Source: Isochrysis galbana (taxonomy: Eukaryota; Haptophyta; Isochrysidales; Isochrysidaceae). From it: 64,000 nt of DNA. Positions 1-11,624 of this stretch are shown piece after piece (within the stretch, counting starts at the first letter, position 1; the number at the start of each line of letters is the position of its first letter). Location: contig CM030933.1 in the NCBI GenBank assembly GCA_018136815.1, positions 6,487,137 to 6,551,136 on the forward strand, in the 5' to 3' direction. Under the pieces are notes generated by a model. It was not told the DNA's origin. It saw only the letters and a program-made list of their open reading frames with translations, and searched no databases. Position numbers and translations under genes: made by a program.

Positions 1-620
1 CATCTTTCTCGATATCATCCACGTATAATGCGTGGGTATCAATCTGTTTCTGTTCGTAATCGCGGATCGCGCCATTCTGAGTGACGGTTTGCACATACGA
101 TTCAGATCAAGTGGAGCATGTCTCAATCAAAGATGCGACAGAACATGGTCGAATGCATGGTGGACGAGAATGTGGTGAACCCGTACGCCACCTCCATATT
201 TCTCGACATCATCCATGTAGGAGGCTTGAGTATTTGTTTCTGTCCGAGATTGCGGGCCACGCCATTCTGAGTGACGGTTTGCATGTACGATTCGATCTCA
301 TGCAGTCTGTTCTGCTCGGCGCGAGCTGTTCCGAGTCACTCGAAGAAGTACCTCTTCAGTCAGTGAGATCCATACATCGAAGGTCATGCATATGATTCGA
401 TCTTGCGTTACCTAATCGATCTGTGAGAGATGGATTGCCATGTTTGTCCGCAGCAAGACCTGTCTGCTGCCACCCCGCCAATCTGCTGATCGTCAATGTG
501 ATGGCTTGCATGTACGATTCGATCTCATGCCGCCCTCACTTGAGTTAAGCTATGTACAGGTATCATGAATGCCTCTCCTCGCATCAAGACAGACAGCACG
601 TCGAGGGCCACACATATGAT
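1..620. repeat. Degenerate tandem repeat, about 100-200 bp spacing
   Basis: The motif GCATGTACGATTCGATCTCA and close variants recur near 88, 279, 383, 507 and 604. The flanking blocks are also related: a stretch containing 'TCTCGAYATCATCCAYGTA' occurs near 10 and near 202, and 'GCCATTCTGAGTGACGGTTT' at about 70 and 262. The spacing is irregular (roughly 190, 100, 125 and 100 bp), so this is a decayed minisatellite or a nested repeat that probably continues left of the window. No coding potential is convincing here. Confidence 0.6.
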
Positions 621-1777
621 TTGATCTTGTATGGCCTAGAGAGGAATACTTACTGCTGTTGTTGGTACTTGTAAAAAGAGCAATTTAAAATGTCTTAGCA
701 AATATCAATGGCATCCTTGCTATTTGCTATGGGGCGAGGAGAGACATTTAAAAAGCATTTTAAAAGTCTCGGCTAGCGCGTGGCCTTGGACCTCTAACTA
801 GCAGCCACAGCCTTATTCTTATTCTTGCTTCTCTCCCCTCCCAACCAGCCTTCAGTCTTGCGGCGTCTCCCCTCTCCCCTCTCCCCTCGTGCGCAGCTTA
901 AGCTCAAGCTTAGGGATTTGGGTTGTGGGGGTGGCGGGATTCGACGGGGTGTTCCGGTCCCTAGTGCCCGGGTCCTCTCTCCCCTCCTGTGCCGCTAGGT
1001 GGCCGGTATGTTCTGAAGGGTCACGAGGAGAGACATTTATCCTGCACATCACAGTGTTTCTTCCAAGAACAGGCACAGGCTGTTTTTTTTTGGCAAGTGT
1101 GCTGTGTGCTGTGTGCTTGGTGCTTGGAAGCAGAATCGGGTCCTACTGTCACCGTGTTTCACATGTGAAGTCTTCCCACCCCTTTGCTTCCCCCATTCTG
1201 TTCACCGGTACTCTCCGCCCTCTCGCTGCTTCGTTGCCGTTCACCCGCGAGTACGAAAGCCCGCTGTCGTTGACCGGCCTGAACAGATATGTAGTAAATA
1301 CTACCAGCACAAAGTACAAAGCAGTCTTCACTGTGAGTCTGTGAGTCTCTCTGTGTGTGCCAGTTTGGCGCCAAATCCGTCGAGCGTGCGTGTGGATTGT
1401 GCTCCGCGCGTGCTGGTTTGCTCAATACGTTGGTTGGTTCTCTCTCTTCCAGTGTTTGGTTGCTGCGTTCCTTTACCCTTTCTCCCTTCCTCTCTCTTCT
1501 CAATCTCTCTCACGCACTTGCTGTCTCGAGAGCAAGAACGAGAGGACAGAGAGAGCGACGAGACGAAAGAAAGGACGACAACAGAGGGGGCGGGAGGGGG
1601 AGAAGGGGAAGAAGACGGGGGAAGGGCAGGGGGAGAGAGCAGAGCAGAGCAGCCGGCGAGCGAGAGGGTCCGCCCGAGCCCTCTCGCACCGCTGCCTCTC
1701 AGCGCCCCTCTCTGCCTCTCTCTCACCCTCGCAAATCGTTTGGAGGCCTCACACACACTCTCTCTCATCCGTGCAGC
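621..1777. other. Intergenic region and 5' leader of MCM9
   Basis: No gene is recognised. The segment CGAGGAGAGACATTTA occurs twice (near 738 and 1025). From about 1530 to 1660 the plus strand is purine-rich, and from about 1680 to 1770 it is pyrimidine-rich, directly before the MCM9 ATG at 1778. This purine-then-pyrimidine order recurs before other genes in the window and probably marks promoter or 5' UTR sequence. Confidence 0.45.
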
Positions 1778-4234
1778 ATGCAGTGCATCTTTGCTCCAGA
1801 GGAGATCCTGCCTGAGGCATATCTTGAGATGATGAAGGCGTACCTCGAGCAGAACCACCTGGAAGAGATTGTGGAGATCTTGATGGAGCTTGACAACGCC
1901 ACCTCCAAACACTACGGCCTCGCTATCAGGTAGAGAAGCGCAGTAGGGACGGATCCCCGTGCCCTCATGAGCGGGATGCCCTCATCCGCCCACTCTCACC
2001 CTCGTACTCTCGCCCTCCCACTCGTTGAGCCCAATAGTGTGCAGCAGATCGCCTATAGCGCGCTCTGGCCTCGCCGTATACTTGAGCGTGATGAACGTCA
2101 CTTCTCAACGTTGGCCTCGTGCTGTGCCCATCCATCAGTGTCTCAAAGGTCATCGCCTGGAATGGCTCAAAGGGGGCGTGGCTTGGCACGATGCTCATCC
2201 ATAGACCAATGCTCTTCCTGCATTATTTTGATGATGCCATACGGGAAGTTCAGCGATCACTGTTGGCGACTCACGAGGAACGCAATTTCATGGCGTACAA
2301 AGCATCTGTCCACGCACGCCTTTGCCGTCTCCCTTACTGCCCTGAGCTGCGCAAGCAGACCGTGTCTTCCCTCCGCGCTACCGACGTCAACCGCTTGATC
2401 CAGGTACAGTGGCTCCCTGTTATACGGGAGTCTCATCATGAGCATCTCGATATCGCTAAGCTATCTGACAGCAGCTCATCGTCCTGTTCCATCAGGTTCC
2501 TGGTACTGTGATTCGCACCGGTCAGCTCAAGATGCTTCAGCTCGAGCGCGAGTATGAGTGTATCAAATGCAAGCATCGCTTCATATGCATTGCAGAGCTC
2601 GAGCAGCGCCACCAGATGACTCTCCCTTCCGAATGCACGAACACAGTCGGGTTGAAGATCTGTGGGGGCAACAAGTTCGAGCTCGTGGAAGGCTCGGAAC
2701 GCTGCCACGACTATCAAGAAATCAAGATTCAAGAGCAAGTGCACCGTCTCATGGTGGGGTCTATTCCGCGCTCCATCACCGTCTTGTTGCAAGACGACCT
2801 CATCGACTCGTGCAAAGCAGGTGATGACATCACAGTTGTCGGGATGTTGCGCCAGCGCTGGCGCCCATTGCAACGTGGGATGCGCCCCGATGCCGAGATG
2901 GCTATCGAGGCGCTGCACGTGCGCGTCAACAACGAAGAGCGTGGCGCCGGACGTGTCTCGAGGGAGGCAGTGCTCGAGTTTGAGGAATTCTGGCGTGAAT
3001 TCGCTGTGAATCCGCTCAAAGGCCGCGACACAATCGTTGCCATGGCCTGTCCATCACTCGCTGGGATGTACCTGGTCAAGTTGGCTGTGCTCCTGACCCT
3101 GATCGGGGGCGTGTCCCACATCGATGGGACCGGCATGAAGTTGCGCGGCGAGTCTCATATGCTGCTCGTCGGGGATGCTGGCACTGGGAAGTCCCAGGTA
3201 TTGCGCCACGCTGCGCAACTCTCTCCGAGATCAGTCCTCACAACGGGCATTGGTGCGACAGCTGCTGGCCTTACATCGACTGCCGTCCGAGATCCTGGCG
3301 GTGAGTGGATGCTGGAGGCTGGAGCACTAGTGTTAGCGGATGGTGGCATTTGTGCGATTGACGAGTTCGATTCGATCCGTGAACATGACCGTGGCGCCAT
3401 TCACGAGGCTATGGAGCAACAGACACTGTCTGTCGCCAAAGCGGGACTGGTATGCAAACTACGCACCAAATGCTCCGTGTTGGCCGCGTGTAATCCAAAA
3501 GGGCCGCGATATGATCGGGAATACGGGATGCAGGTCAATACTGGGTTACCCTCGCCACTACTCTCACGATTTGATGTAGTCCTTCTCCTTTCCGATGAAG
3601 TGTCGAGTCATGTAAACAGGGGCGCATATGACGAGACGCGAGACCGGCAAGTAGCCGAGCATATCATACAAGAAGCTATTGCAGACCCCATGGCCACCAC
3701 AGATGCGAAGCTTTGGTAAGATTAGCTATTTCCGTCGCCCGACCTATGTTTCAACCGTTTGAGCATCACATGTTGCTTGCGTGGACTCACCTCAGAAACA
3801 CTTGCTTGTGCCGCAGGCCTGCCGAAAAGTTGCGGACGTATCTCGAATATGTGAAAGGCGCCTTCAAGCCTTCAGTTTCCCCTGCCGCACAAGCCGTACT
3901 TGTGGCCTACTATTCAGCCCAAAGACAGGCCGATTGTCGTTCTGAGGGCCGTACAACGATCCGATTACTAGAATCGACGGTACGACTAGCTCAGGCGCAT
4001 GCGCGCCTGATGTTCCAGTCCGAGGTGACAGTGCGCGATGCTGTGTATGTTGTAACATTGCTGGAATCGTCCGCTTCGAACTCTCGGCTCCTTGGCGAGA
4101 TTTCAGCTCTCGGTTCCACATTTGACGACGATCCAGACGGAACATACCTGCCGTTGCGCGACTTGATATTATCCAAGCTGGGTGTCGACGTTGAGGAGAG
4201 AGGAGAAAGCGACACAGCCCCAGCACGCGCTTAG
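1778..4234 (+). CDS. MCM9: DNA helicase MCM9 (4 exons)
   Basis: MCM9 works with MCM8 as a hexameric helicase in homologous recombination and mismatch repair. The exons I infer are 1778-1929, 2139-2403, 2496-3715 and 3817-4234, all with GT-AG introns (209, 92 and 101 bp), giving about 684 residues. Visible features are an N-terminal MCM domain with a CIKCKHRF zinc-binding start, the family stretch [17 protein letters not shown], Walker [10 protein letters not shown] near 3170, Walker [10 protein letters not shown] near 3350, sensor-type AACNPKG, and the arginine-finger region SPLLSRFD. After the last intron comes the MCM lid segment [20 protein letters not shown]. The wording matches MCM9 better than MCM8 or MCM2-7. 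It ends soon after the lid domain, so it lacks the long C-terminal tail of animal MCM9. Exon 1 is the least certain because the N-terminal domain is divergent. Confidence 0.88.
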
Positions 4235-5460
4235 CTTTTGGATGACAATGTAGGCCCATTGTAGGCCTCAGCCGACCGTCGGCCTCTTAGGCCTCGGCTG
4301 ACCGTCAGCCTTCACCTCGCCGCTCGAGTGGGCAGCTGGGGTTCATGGAAGAGGTCGGCGCTAATGCGTGCCGTCCAAGTGCGCCAAGATGTAAAAGGCA
4401 TAGAGTTGCAGTCTAGCAAGAACGGCATGGTCGATGTTGCCTTTAATGAAACGACACGATAAGGCAGACAAGCAGCTTTTCTACTAATTATATCCTTGCT
4501 GATTGTAGAAAACCACCGGCCGAACAACCGGAGACCAAGGAGGGATCGGAGAAAAAATCGGAAGATTCTGGGCCAACGCCTAATACCGACTAGGCACCCA
4601 ATACCTCTCCACCGACACCGCCCCGCCTACTACCGACTAGGCACCCAATACCTCTCCACCGACACCGCCCTTGTTTCCCTTCTCTCCCTCTCTTCACCTT
4701 CCCCCCTTCATTCCTTTTACTTCGGTTTCAGGGGTCCGGCCCAGGTGCACTACCTTGGGCCTGGTTCGGAGCGTGGATTTCGGGCAGGCCTTTTGGTCTG
4801 ATTATTTTTTCGTGCACACTGGGGTGTCCGCCTACTCTATATTACTCGGTTTCATGATTGGGATGGGCGGCTTGTTGACGTTGTGTGCGTGTGTTAGATG
4901 TTCGCCCTAGTTTGTTGTGTTAGATTTCTACCTTAGGTAGCGTTCCGTCGACGTAAAGAGGACCATGTGAAAGTTTTATTTTTATTCAGATTAATTTGTA
5001 AAATACGGCGGGTTTAAGTATGAAATACGAGTTTACAGTGGGCTTAGGCCGAAAACTCGCCTTTGTATAATGGGTTCATCATTACGCTCGGCGGGTTAAG
5101 TGAAATATGCTCCCACCGTTTGCTCTATCAACTGACATGGGACCGATGTGATGAGTTGCAATCATTTCGACATGCGCACGGCGTGCACATTATTAGAAAG
5201 TTTCCAGACGCGCAATAAAAAATCCACCTGGGAATATGGTGGTCAGACGGCGAAGCTTCGGTGCAGCTTCAGCGCTTCGGTGCGGCGCTGCTGCATGCAT
5301 GCGCAGCTTCATGTGGAGGAAACGGTGAAGATGGTGCTGAAGGCGGCCACAGGGCGCACCTAGGAAGCGCTGGTTGGTTGGTTCGGAGTGTGAATTCGAT
5401 TTAAGGCCAAAGATGGATAGTATGTAGTATGGATAGAGTGTTGTCAACGTGTGCTGTCGC
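4235..5460. other. Intergenic region with one dispersed-repeat copy
   Basis: No gene is recognised. Around 4553-4780 there is a copy of a dispersed repeat (GAAGATTCTGGGC... CCTTCATTCCTTTTACTTCGG...) that recurs near 21460 and 45217. Within it a sequence of about 40 bp (ACTAGGCACCCAATACCTCT) is duplicated in tandem at 4590 and 4631. The stretch 4960-5110 is AT-richer than its surroundings. Confidence 0.4.
4553..4780 (+). repeat. Dispersed repeat 'GAAGATTCTGGGC' family, copy 1
   Basis: It shares with 21458-21645 and 45217-45360 the ordered blocks GAAGATTCTGGGC, a C-rich stretch, CCCTTCATTCC, TTCGGT(T)TC and GGG(G)T. A shorter reverse-oriented piece lies near 39758-39810. In two copies the left flank resembles gag-like reading frames, so it may be part of a retroelement. 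Confidence 0.5.
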
Positions 5461-6357
5461 ACACAAATGTCGCATTCGCGAATCGACGCTCGTTAGGCTT
5501 CTTTCTCTTCGTCATTCGGTATTTATCGTTATAATTCTCTGCTTTCTCTCGTTCTCGGTCAAAAGCTTCGCTTGGATGCATGGGATCGTGGGTTGTGGAG
5601 CGCCCTCTCTCTTTCTCTCGAAAGAGAAGGGAAGTTTCCCCACCTTTCTTCCTCCCAGGCGCCTCGCAAATAGGTTTAATTTGCTATCTTCCCTGCGCTT
5701 CTTTATCTGCTTCTGGTGGCAATCAGGTTTAATTTGCAATCTCATCGCATCTCCCCCTCAGGCACATCGCACTTCTCTCGTCTTATTCGGTAGGTCTCTT
5801 GGAATCCTGCGTAGCAAGATTGCCTCTCGTTTCCGTTATGGTGCGATTCCCGTTCCAGACAAGATCGCCGACAGATCGCCCTTTGGTCGTCGTCCGTCGT
5901 TGTCTGATCGGAGTGTTTGGGTTTGATTTCAGTCGAGTTATGTGAGAAAGTCGTGGGGCGAGAGTCGGGGTGTTTTCCTGGGTGTCTCTGTCCGTCGTCC
6001 CGTCGTCAGTCGTCATCCGTCGTCGCTCTCGCTCTCGTCGCTCTCGCTCTCGTAACACTCATACCCTACAATCTCGCCTCGCCTCGCCAGCCCCTGCCAT
6101 CACAGCCCTCCTAACACTCACCCTCGCCTCTCGCTACTCGCTCGATGTCGCTCTCGCCGCCGTCTTCGCCCTCGCTCAAGCCCGCCTGCCCGCCTTCCTC
6201 TGCTGACGGGCTTCAGCCCGTCAGCACCTCCGAAGTGGTCTCCCTCGCCGCGCCTGCCGCCGGCTTCGCCCCTTCCTCATTGCCCTCAGGCCCTATGGGC
6301 CATGCCCCAATTCGTCAACAACCCACGTTATCGCCGGTACGCACAGCTCACAGCTAA
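5460..6357 (+). mobile_element. Retroelement-like leader plus short Ser/Pro-rich reading frame, copy A
   Basis: It begins with a conserved box, GTCGCATTCGCGAATCGAC, at about 5468. About 670 bp downstream an ATG at 6145 opens a 70-codon frame starting MSLSPPSSPSLKPACPPS. Two other loci in the window (starts at 22585 plus and 31079 minus) have the same box at a similar distance before a similar Ser/Pro-rich start, and a fourth (13878-14243, minus) repeats the region around the start. The segment 5867-5950 also reappears reversed at 16495-16613. I infer the 5' part of a retrotransposon whose first protein starts with this Ser/Pro stretch; no LTR pair was proven. Confidence 0.5.
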
Positions 6358-7838
6358 GCGGATAAAGGTACCCAGCTTTATAGGACGAGTCCTACAATGT
6401 AGGACGACGTTGTGAACTATGAAGACACGGTTCAATCTAGGAATGGGGAGCTAGGATTTGGTTTCTGTGTTCATCTCATTGCCCTCATTGAGTCCTCCTA
6501 GAGGCTCAAGACACCATTCTCAAAGCATAATGAGTTATTTGCCACTCGCGGAAGCCTTCCCGGCAAAAAAAGGCGTTGTCCTACGAATTGCCGCAAACAC
6601 CTAAGGACACGATTTGAGGCTCATGATGAGCTCCCTAGAACTTGCTCCCACGAGATGAAATGCTCTTTGGCATGGGTTCTTTTCGACCTTCAGTGGAGAC
6701 CAAGCTTGGTTTTGAAGCCCGATGAGAGTTTTGGCTGCTTTTGCCTCTTGCGGGGCAAAAACAAAACTCTCGACGCACCCGGTGGCCTCCGATGGCCGAA
6801 GTACTCAGTTCACGCTGGAGCAGAAAGCTCGGTCAAGACGAAGTCTACAGCCTTGGCCATAGTGGGAGCTAAGGATCTCAAGACTGAGTTGGGACTATCC
6901 TTCAGTTGGTGGGAAGTCCCAATCCTTCACTCTCGAAAGTTGTGTGGCTTTCAAGCTCAGGGTCCTACAAATACACCGAAATCGTAGGACGCGGTCCTAT
7001 AATGTAGGACGGAACTTTTTAGCCGTAAGCGAGCTGCGTCTGCAGCTTATTGCAGCCGTGCACACATGCACATTCAATCCAACCATGGCATCGGAGTACG
7101 CATACAGCTGCAAAGCACGCTCACACCACACATTCACCCGCTAAGTGCTAAGTGCTAAGTCGTCTCACTCATCACTCACGCAGACGTGGTAAGTGGTAAG
7201 AGCGCAACACCCGCCCCGCAGCCAACGCTGAACGCGCACGCCTGCGGGAGGCCTGTTTTTAGGGTGAAGGAGAGTTTTTGTCGCTGTCACTGGATTGTGC
7301 TCCGGCCTTTGATAGGTAAGGGGATTCCCTGGGGAATCCTTGGATACCCAGGAGCTCCTGCCAGGAGGGGTGGAAAATAGTGGTTAAAAAGCGTGAGTGA
7401 ACGGCCGCAGTACTCGCGACGTGGCATCGAGGAGTGATAGGACCCCGATGGCCACTAGCATGAATCTTCAAGATATTCTTTCAGAAAGAAGAGATGCCCT
7501 CTCAGAACCCAGAGGGCAATCATGATGATGCATTGCACAATAACATACGAGGCATGACTCTCGCTGCCGACAACACCGATTCCATTGCCTCATAGGCATT
7601 GGCAGGGAAGCCATGAAAGTGCGCCAGCCTTCATTGCTCGTATCAGTGCAACCACATCACACACGTAGCGCCTCCGTGCGCATCGGCTCTTCTTGCTCAC
7701 GTCAGCATGCAACATCCCCCCCCCCTCCACAGCACGCGCACCACAATGGGTGCGGCTCGGTGCTAATGGCCTATGGCACCTGCGCCACTGATGTCAACGC
7801 GACCGCAAGACCGAAGCTTACACGATAGAGAGGATAAT
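6358..7838. other. Gene-poor region with a possible TAGGACG-flanked element
   Basis: Two related sequences of about 25 bp, TAGGACG-x-GTCCTA-x-AATGTAGGACG, sit near 6382 and 6984 in the same orientation and bracket about 600 bp. Each contains the near-palindrome TCCTACAATGTAGGA. A 110-codon frame at 6655-6987 lies between them and shows no family I recognise. From 7145 to 7838 I see only low-information sequence, including a duplicated CTAAGTG near 7141-7155. Confidence 0.35.
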
Positions 7839-8881
7839 TTAGAGAACAGCACCGCGGTCGGGGCGAGCGGCCGGGTCCACGGGGGTCTCGACCTTTGTGC
7901 CGGCGTCGGCGGCAACAGCAGCGGGGCCAGAGTCACCATGTGCCTCAAGGAGCTTTGTGATGTCGAATTTGGGCTTCTTCAGCATCTTCACCTTCCGGAT
8001 GTAGACGTTTTGCATGGGGTAGACGCTCTGGCAGGCCTTCTCAATTTCCTTGCCAATGACCTCGGGGATAAACTTGTTCACAAGCTCTTTGAGCTCGCAG
8101 GAAGTGGCCTCACGCGTCATGATGTCCCGCATCTTCTTGCGGATCTGCTTTTGCTGAGCAGCATTGGCATAGCACGTCTTCTTCAGCTGGTTCATGCGCT
8201 TCTTCGTGAAGCCAATGCAGAAAAGGCGCATGACGTACCCGTCCTGCGTCTTCACATCCACGTGCGCCTCAATCAGCGACTGCCACTTCTTCACCATGGA
8301 TCGCAGCTTGTCCGTGGTGAAGGACATCCCATAGAACTGAGTCAGACATGAGTGCCCCTGAACCTCCTCGCACTGCAGCTTGATTTTCCGGTAATGCTGG
8401 TCCTCATCCTTGTTCAGATCGGCAAGGCACACCTCAAACACGCGCCCCTTCAGCATCTCCGAGGCAATCTTCGTGCCAGTCGTGCGGGTGACAGGCGTCT
8501 TCCCGCAGTTGCGCACGGAAAAGTTGCCCGGCGCCTTGATGTCATACCACTCCTTCTTGGAGAAGGGATCGACGATCTTCTTCCCCTTACCCTTCTTCCC
8601 CTTGGACAGGCGCTTGTTCTTGCCGACCGCCTGCAGTGGCAACGAGGAGGGGCGGAGATGAACAGGTGGCAACGCGTGAGGCTCTCCAACGCGCCGTGCG
8701 CTCTTCCAAACACCTCCTCCTGCACAGGCGCGACGTTTGTGCAGCGTGCGCGCGTGCCGAGCGTGCCGCCGTGTGCCGCCACGAGTAACTTCGCTGGCCT
8801 GTCTCGCGGCCGCTCTCTCCGTGCGCCACAGTGACCATGGGGCAGTCTCGTCGAGAGGGGGAGGGGCGTGGCACCCACCAT
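7839..8881 (-). CDS. RPS3A: 40S ribosomal protein S3a (eS1), 2 exons
   Basis: It is a structural protein of the small ribosomal subunit. The main exon, 7839-8630, encodes a near full-length eS1: [15 protein letters not shown] basic start, [84 protein letters not shown] and the strongly conserved [12 protein letters not shown]. The reading frame enters that exon at a CAG acceptor just before the Ala-Val-Gly of the usual MAVGK start. The only good partner is an ATG directly followed by a GTGGGT donor at 8881-8879, giving a first exon that is just the start codon and a 248-bp intron. The product is about 264 residues, the same as the human protein. It is divergent from WDR33, with about 215 bp between the two start codons. 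Confidence 0.93.
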
Positions 8882-9097
8882 GGCTGCGGAGCGAGGGGGA
8901 GGGGGGAGCCCTCGTCGAGGGGGGGCAGGGGGGAGTGTGGGTGGGCCGGGCCACGGCACGGGGCCACGCGGAAGAGAAGAAAAGCCGCCTTTGCGCGGGG
9001 CACCACCGGTCAAAAATCGGCTCGCCCCGTCGAATAAGAAAACGCAAGGCCTCGGCAAGAACGTGATGGCGTAATACTTTTGTAGAAGCAGCGCCCC
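8882..9097. promoter_or_regulatory. Putative bidirectional promoter, RPS3A / WDR33
   Basis: Only about 215 bp separate the RPS3A start codon (minus) from the WDR33 start codon (plus). The segment is very rich in G on the plus strand from 8880 to 8960. I see no TATA box. Divergent sharing of a promoter is an inference from spacing alone. Confidence 0.45.
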
Positions 9098-10633
9098 ATG
9101 AATGAGGGAGGGGGGGAAGGGGGTGTCGACTCCCAAAATAGCGACGGGCGAGCGATGGCCGGCGCGAGCCAGTTTGGCGGCTCTGCTGGCCTTGGCGGCG
9201 GGCTGGGTGGGCTGGGCGGGCTGGGCGGGCTAGGCGCCCCCCTGACGGGTCCGGGCGGGAAGCCCGTCTACCCTAAGCACTTTTGCCGCAAGACCGTCGA
9301 CTTCTCTGCCTGCGCAGTCCGGCTGCTCAAGCAGCGTAGCCTCTGCCCTGAGGCGGCCGACGCTCCGTTCACACTTGACGCCTCTCCCGACGCGGTCGTG
9401 GAGATGCTTCCGCCGTGCGCGACGCGCTCCAACCCGGCCGCGTCGGCGTGCACGCGTTTTGTCCACTCCGCCCTCAACAAGGACCGTTCTTCCGTCAACG
9501 CCGGCGTCTGGTTCCCTGATGGAAGGAGGCTGATCACCGCCAGCTTCAACGGCATGTTTACAGTCTGGTCTGGCTTCTCTTTCAATTTCGAGGCGACACA
9601 GCAGGCCCACGAGGATCCTCTACACGCCCTATGCTGGTCGCGCGGCGGCGAGTGGCTGCTCTCGGGCGATGGGTCGGGGCTGCTTAAGTATTGGCAGGTG
9701 ACGTTAAACAATGTCAAGGAAGTTCGGGCGCACTCCGGAGCCATAAGGGCCATCTCCTTCTGCCCAACCGACACCTTCTTCTGCACCGGTTCGGACGATG
9801 GGGCGGTCAAGGTGTGGGACTTTGAGCGTGGGGCCCTGGTACGAGTGATGCCGGGAGCCGGACTCGAGGTTGGCAAATCACATCGTTGGGATGTCAAGCA
9901 TTGCGAATGGCACCCAACCAAGGCGATCCTTGCTTCCGCGTCCAAGGATGGATCGACCAAGCTGTGGGACCCTCGCGCTCCCAGGGAGGCGGCGACTCTG
10001 CACCAGCACAAGGGTCCCGTCAATCACGTCCGGTGGCATCCGGGCGGGCGACACTTTCTATCTGCATCCAAGGATCAGCTGATCAAGCTTTTTGACATAC
10101 AAGCCATGAAGGAGGTTGCTGCATTCAAAGGTCACCGCCGAGAGATCTCGTGCATCTCCTGGCATCCAGTCCACCCCGAGCTCTTCGTCTCAGGATGCCA
10201 CGCCGGTGAGGTGCACTTCTGGTCCACGACGCACACTGACCAGCCGATTGGCTCGTGCTTCGGCCGTGGCAATACCGCACACGACTCAGCCGTTTGGGGA
10301 GTCGAGTGGCACCCGCTTGGACACCTCCTCGCGAGCTTCTCGCAGGACATGTACACGAAGTTTTGGTGCCGTGCAAGACCCGGGGAGCCTCGCAAGCGCG
10401 AGCGGGATGACGAAGAGTCTGAAGAGACCGGGGATAGGGGGGCTGGCAGCTCATGGAGCAACCCTAGCGCTTACCAAACCAGTTCTACTGACGCTTTGGG
10501 GGCTAGAGGATACGGCGGCAGTGGGAAGGGCTATGGCGCCAGTCGCGGTATGAAAGGACGTGGACGCAGAGGCGATTATGGTGACGGCACTGTGGGTGGC
10601 GACGTTTCCTCAAGCCCTTCCAATCCAAGTTGA
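9098..10633 (+). CDS. WDR33: WDR33 / Pfs2-like cleavage and polyadenylation factor
   Basis: WDR33 (yeast Pfs2, plant FY) is a nuclear subunit of CPSF that helps read the AAUAAA signal before mRNA cleavage. This single-exon frame has 511 codons. A Gly/Leu-rich start ([10 protein letters not shown]) is followed by the family entry segment with [14 protein letters not shown], then seven WD repeats between about residues 130 and 450: [86 protein letters not shown] and [20 protein letters not shown]. The C-terminus is Arg/Gly-rich ([23 protein letters not shown]), as expected for RNA contact. It lacks the long collagen-like tail of vertebrate WDR33. The ATG at 9155 is an alternative start. Confidence 0.92.
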   Translation: MNEGGGEGGVDSQNSDGRAMAGASQFGGSAGLGGGLGGLGGLGGLGAPLTGPGGKPVYPKHFCRKTVDFSACAVRLLKQRSLCPEAADAPFTLDASPDAVVEMLPPCATRSNPAASACTRFVHSALNKDRSSVNAGVWFPDGRRLITASFNGMFTVWSGFSFNFEATQQAHEDPLHALCWSRGGEWLLSGDGSGLLKYWQVTLNNVKEVRAHSGAIRAISFCPTDTFFCTGSDDGAVKVWDFERGALVRVMPGAGLEVGKSHRWDVKHCEWHPTKAILASASKDGSTKLWDPRAPREAATLHQHKGPVNHVRWHPGGRHFLSASKDQLIKLFDIQAMKEVAAFKGHRREISCISWHPVHPELFVSGCHAGEVHFWSTTHTDQPIGSCFGRGNTAHDSAVWGVEWHPLGHLLASFSQDMYTKFWCRARPGEPRKRERDDEESEETGDRGAGSSWSNPSAYQTSSTDALGARGYGGSGKGYGASRGMKGRGRRGDYGDGTVGGDVSSSPSNPS

Positions 10634-11624
10634 TTGTGTGCACCCGTTCATGCTGAATAGTTGGCTATACACGCGTGGGACACCAGTGGCTAGGCTATCG
10701 CCCGAGGGAGCGCCGGTCTTTCCCCCTTTAAAGATCACTACAACGAGACATGAAAAAAACTTGTTGCTTGTTCAAGAATCGGGGCTACACAGCATAGTCT
10801 ATCGGAGGATAGCCGCTACAACTTGCGACTTGCTGCTCTGAGCGACACGCCGTTGGGAGCAAGGCCCTGCTATCTCTTAGCGTTCTTAGCAGCCCCGGCG
10901 GCTTGAGAGCACCTTTGAAGTTTGAAGGTGCCGATTGCGACAGTTGAGTGCTTTGTGCCCGCTAAAGCAAGCAGCAACCGCAACGCTGACAAGCTGCAAG
11001 CTGACAAGTAGAAGTGCGTCAACACTGCTGCTGTGTCAACACTTGTTGTGCCCTGCGTCAACACTTGTAAGAGGCTAGATGGGTTAACGGTTAACACCTT
11101 GCCCAAGCTACTGTATACTGTATAATGGGCCCTCGAGGGCGTGTCAACGTGAACCCATACGCCAAGACTTCGGCATTTGGTGCTTTGGCTGGCCCGCACA
11201 CCGGGCTAATGAGGCCTACAGCTGGCTTCGATCTACACGTTGGTAGAGTAGAGTAGTAGAAGTAGTGTGTGCCACGACGCCCTCATGAGGCATACTCTAG
11301 TACAGTAGAGCAAGAGAGAGATAAACACAGTAGGGGCAGTACCAGGGGGAGAATAAGAAGAGAAAAGGAAAAAATAGATGGAAAAGGAGGAGAAGAAGAG
11401 AACAGAGAATAGAGGAACCATTTTTGTGATGGAAGAGAAGATGAAAAGATCGCATGATCTCTACATTTTTATACTCAGTAGCTCTAGAGATAGAGATACT
11501 CTAGCTCTCTTCTCTCCTCGTGGCGGAGAGAGGAGGAGAACGAAAGGGAGCCCAGCGCAGCGTCTCCGAAGTCGCACGGCGAGAGAGAGGGAGGAGAAGA
11601 GGGGGTGGGGTAGGGAGAGGGAAG
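10634..11624. other. Intergenic region and purine-rich leader
   Basis: No gene is recognised. The stretch 10870-11220 is ordinary sequence in which 'CAACACTTGT' repeats near 11038 and 11057. From about 11340 to 11620 the plus strand is strongly purine-rich (GAGAAGAGA type), ending at the ATG at 11625. This differs from the purine-then-pyrimidine order seen before MCM9 and the polyketide synthase. Confidence 0.35.

Noticed and set aside
81-395. 104-codon frame in the left-edge repeat
   Set aside because: It begins with GTG, lies wholly inside a tandem repeat and has no domain.
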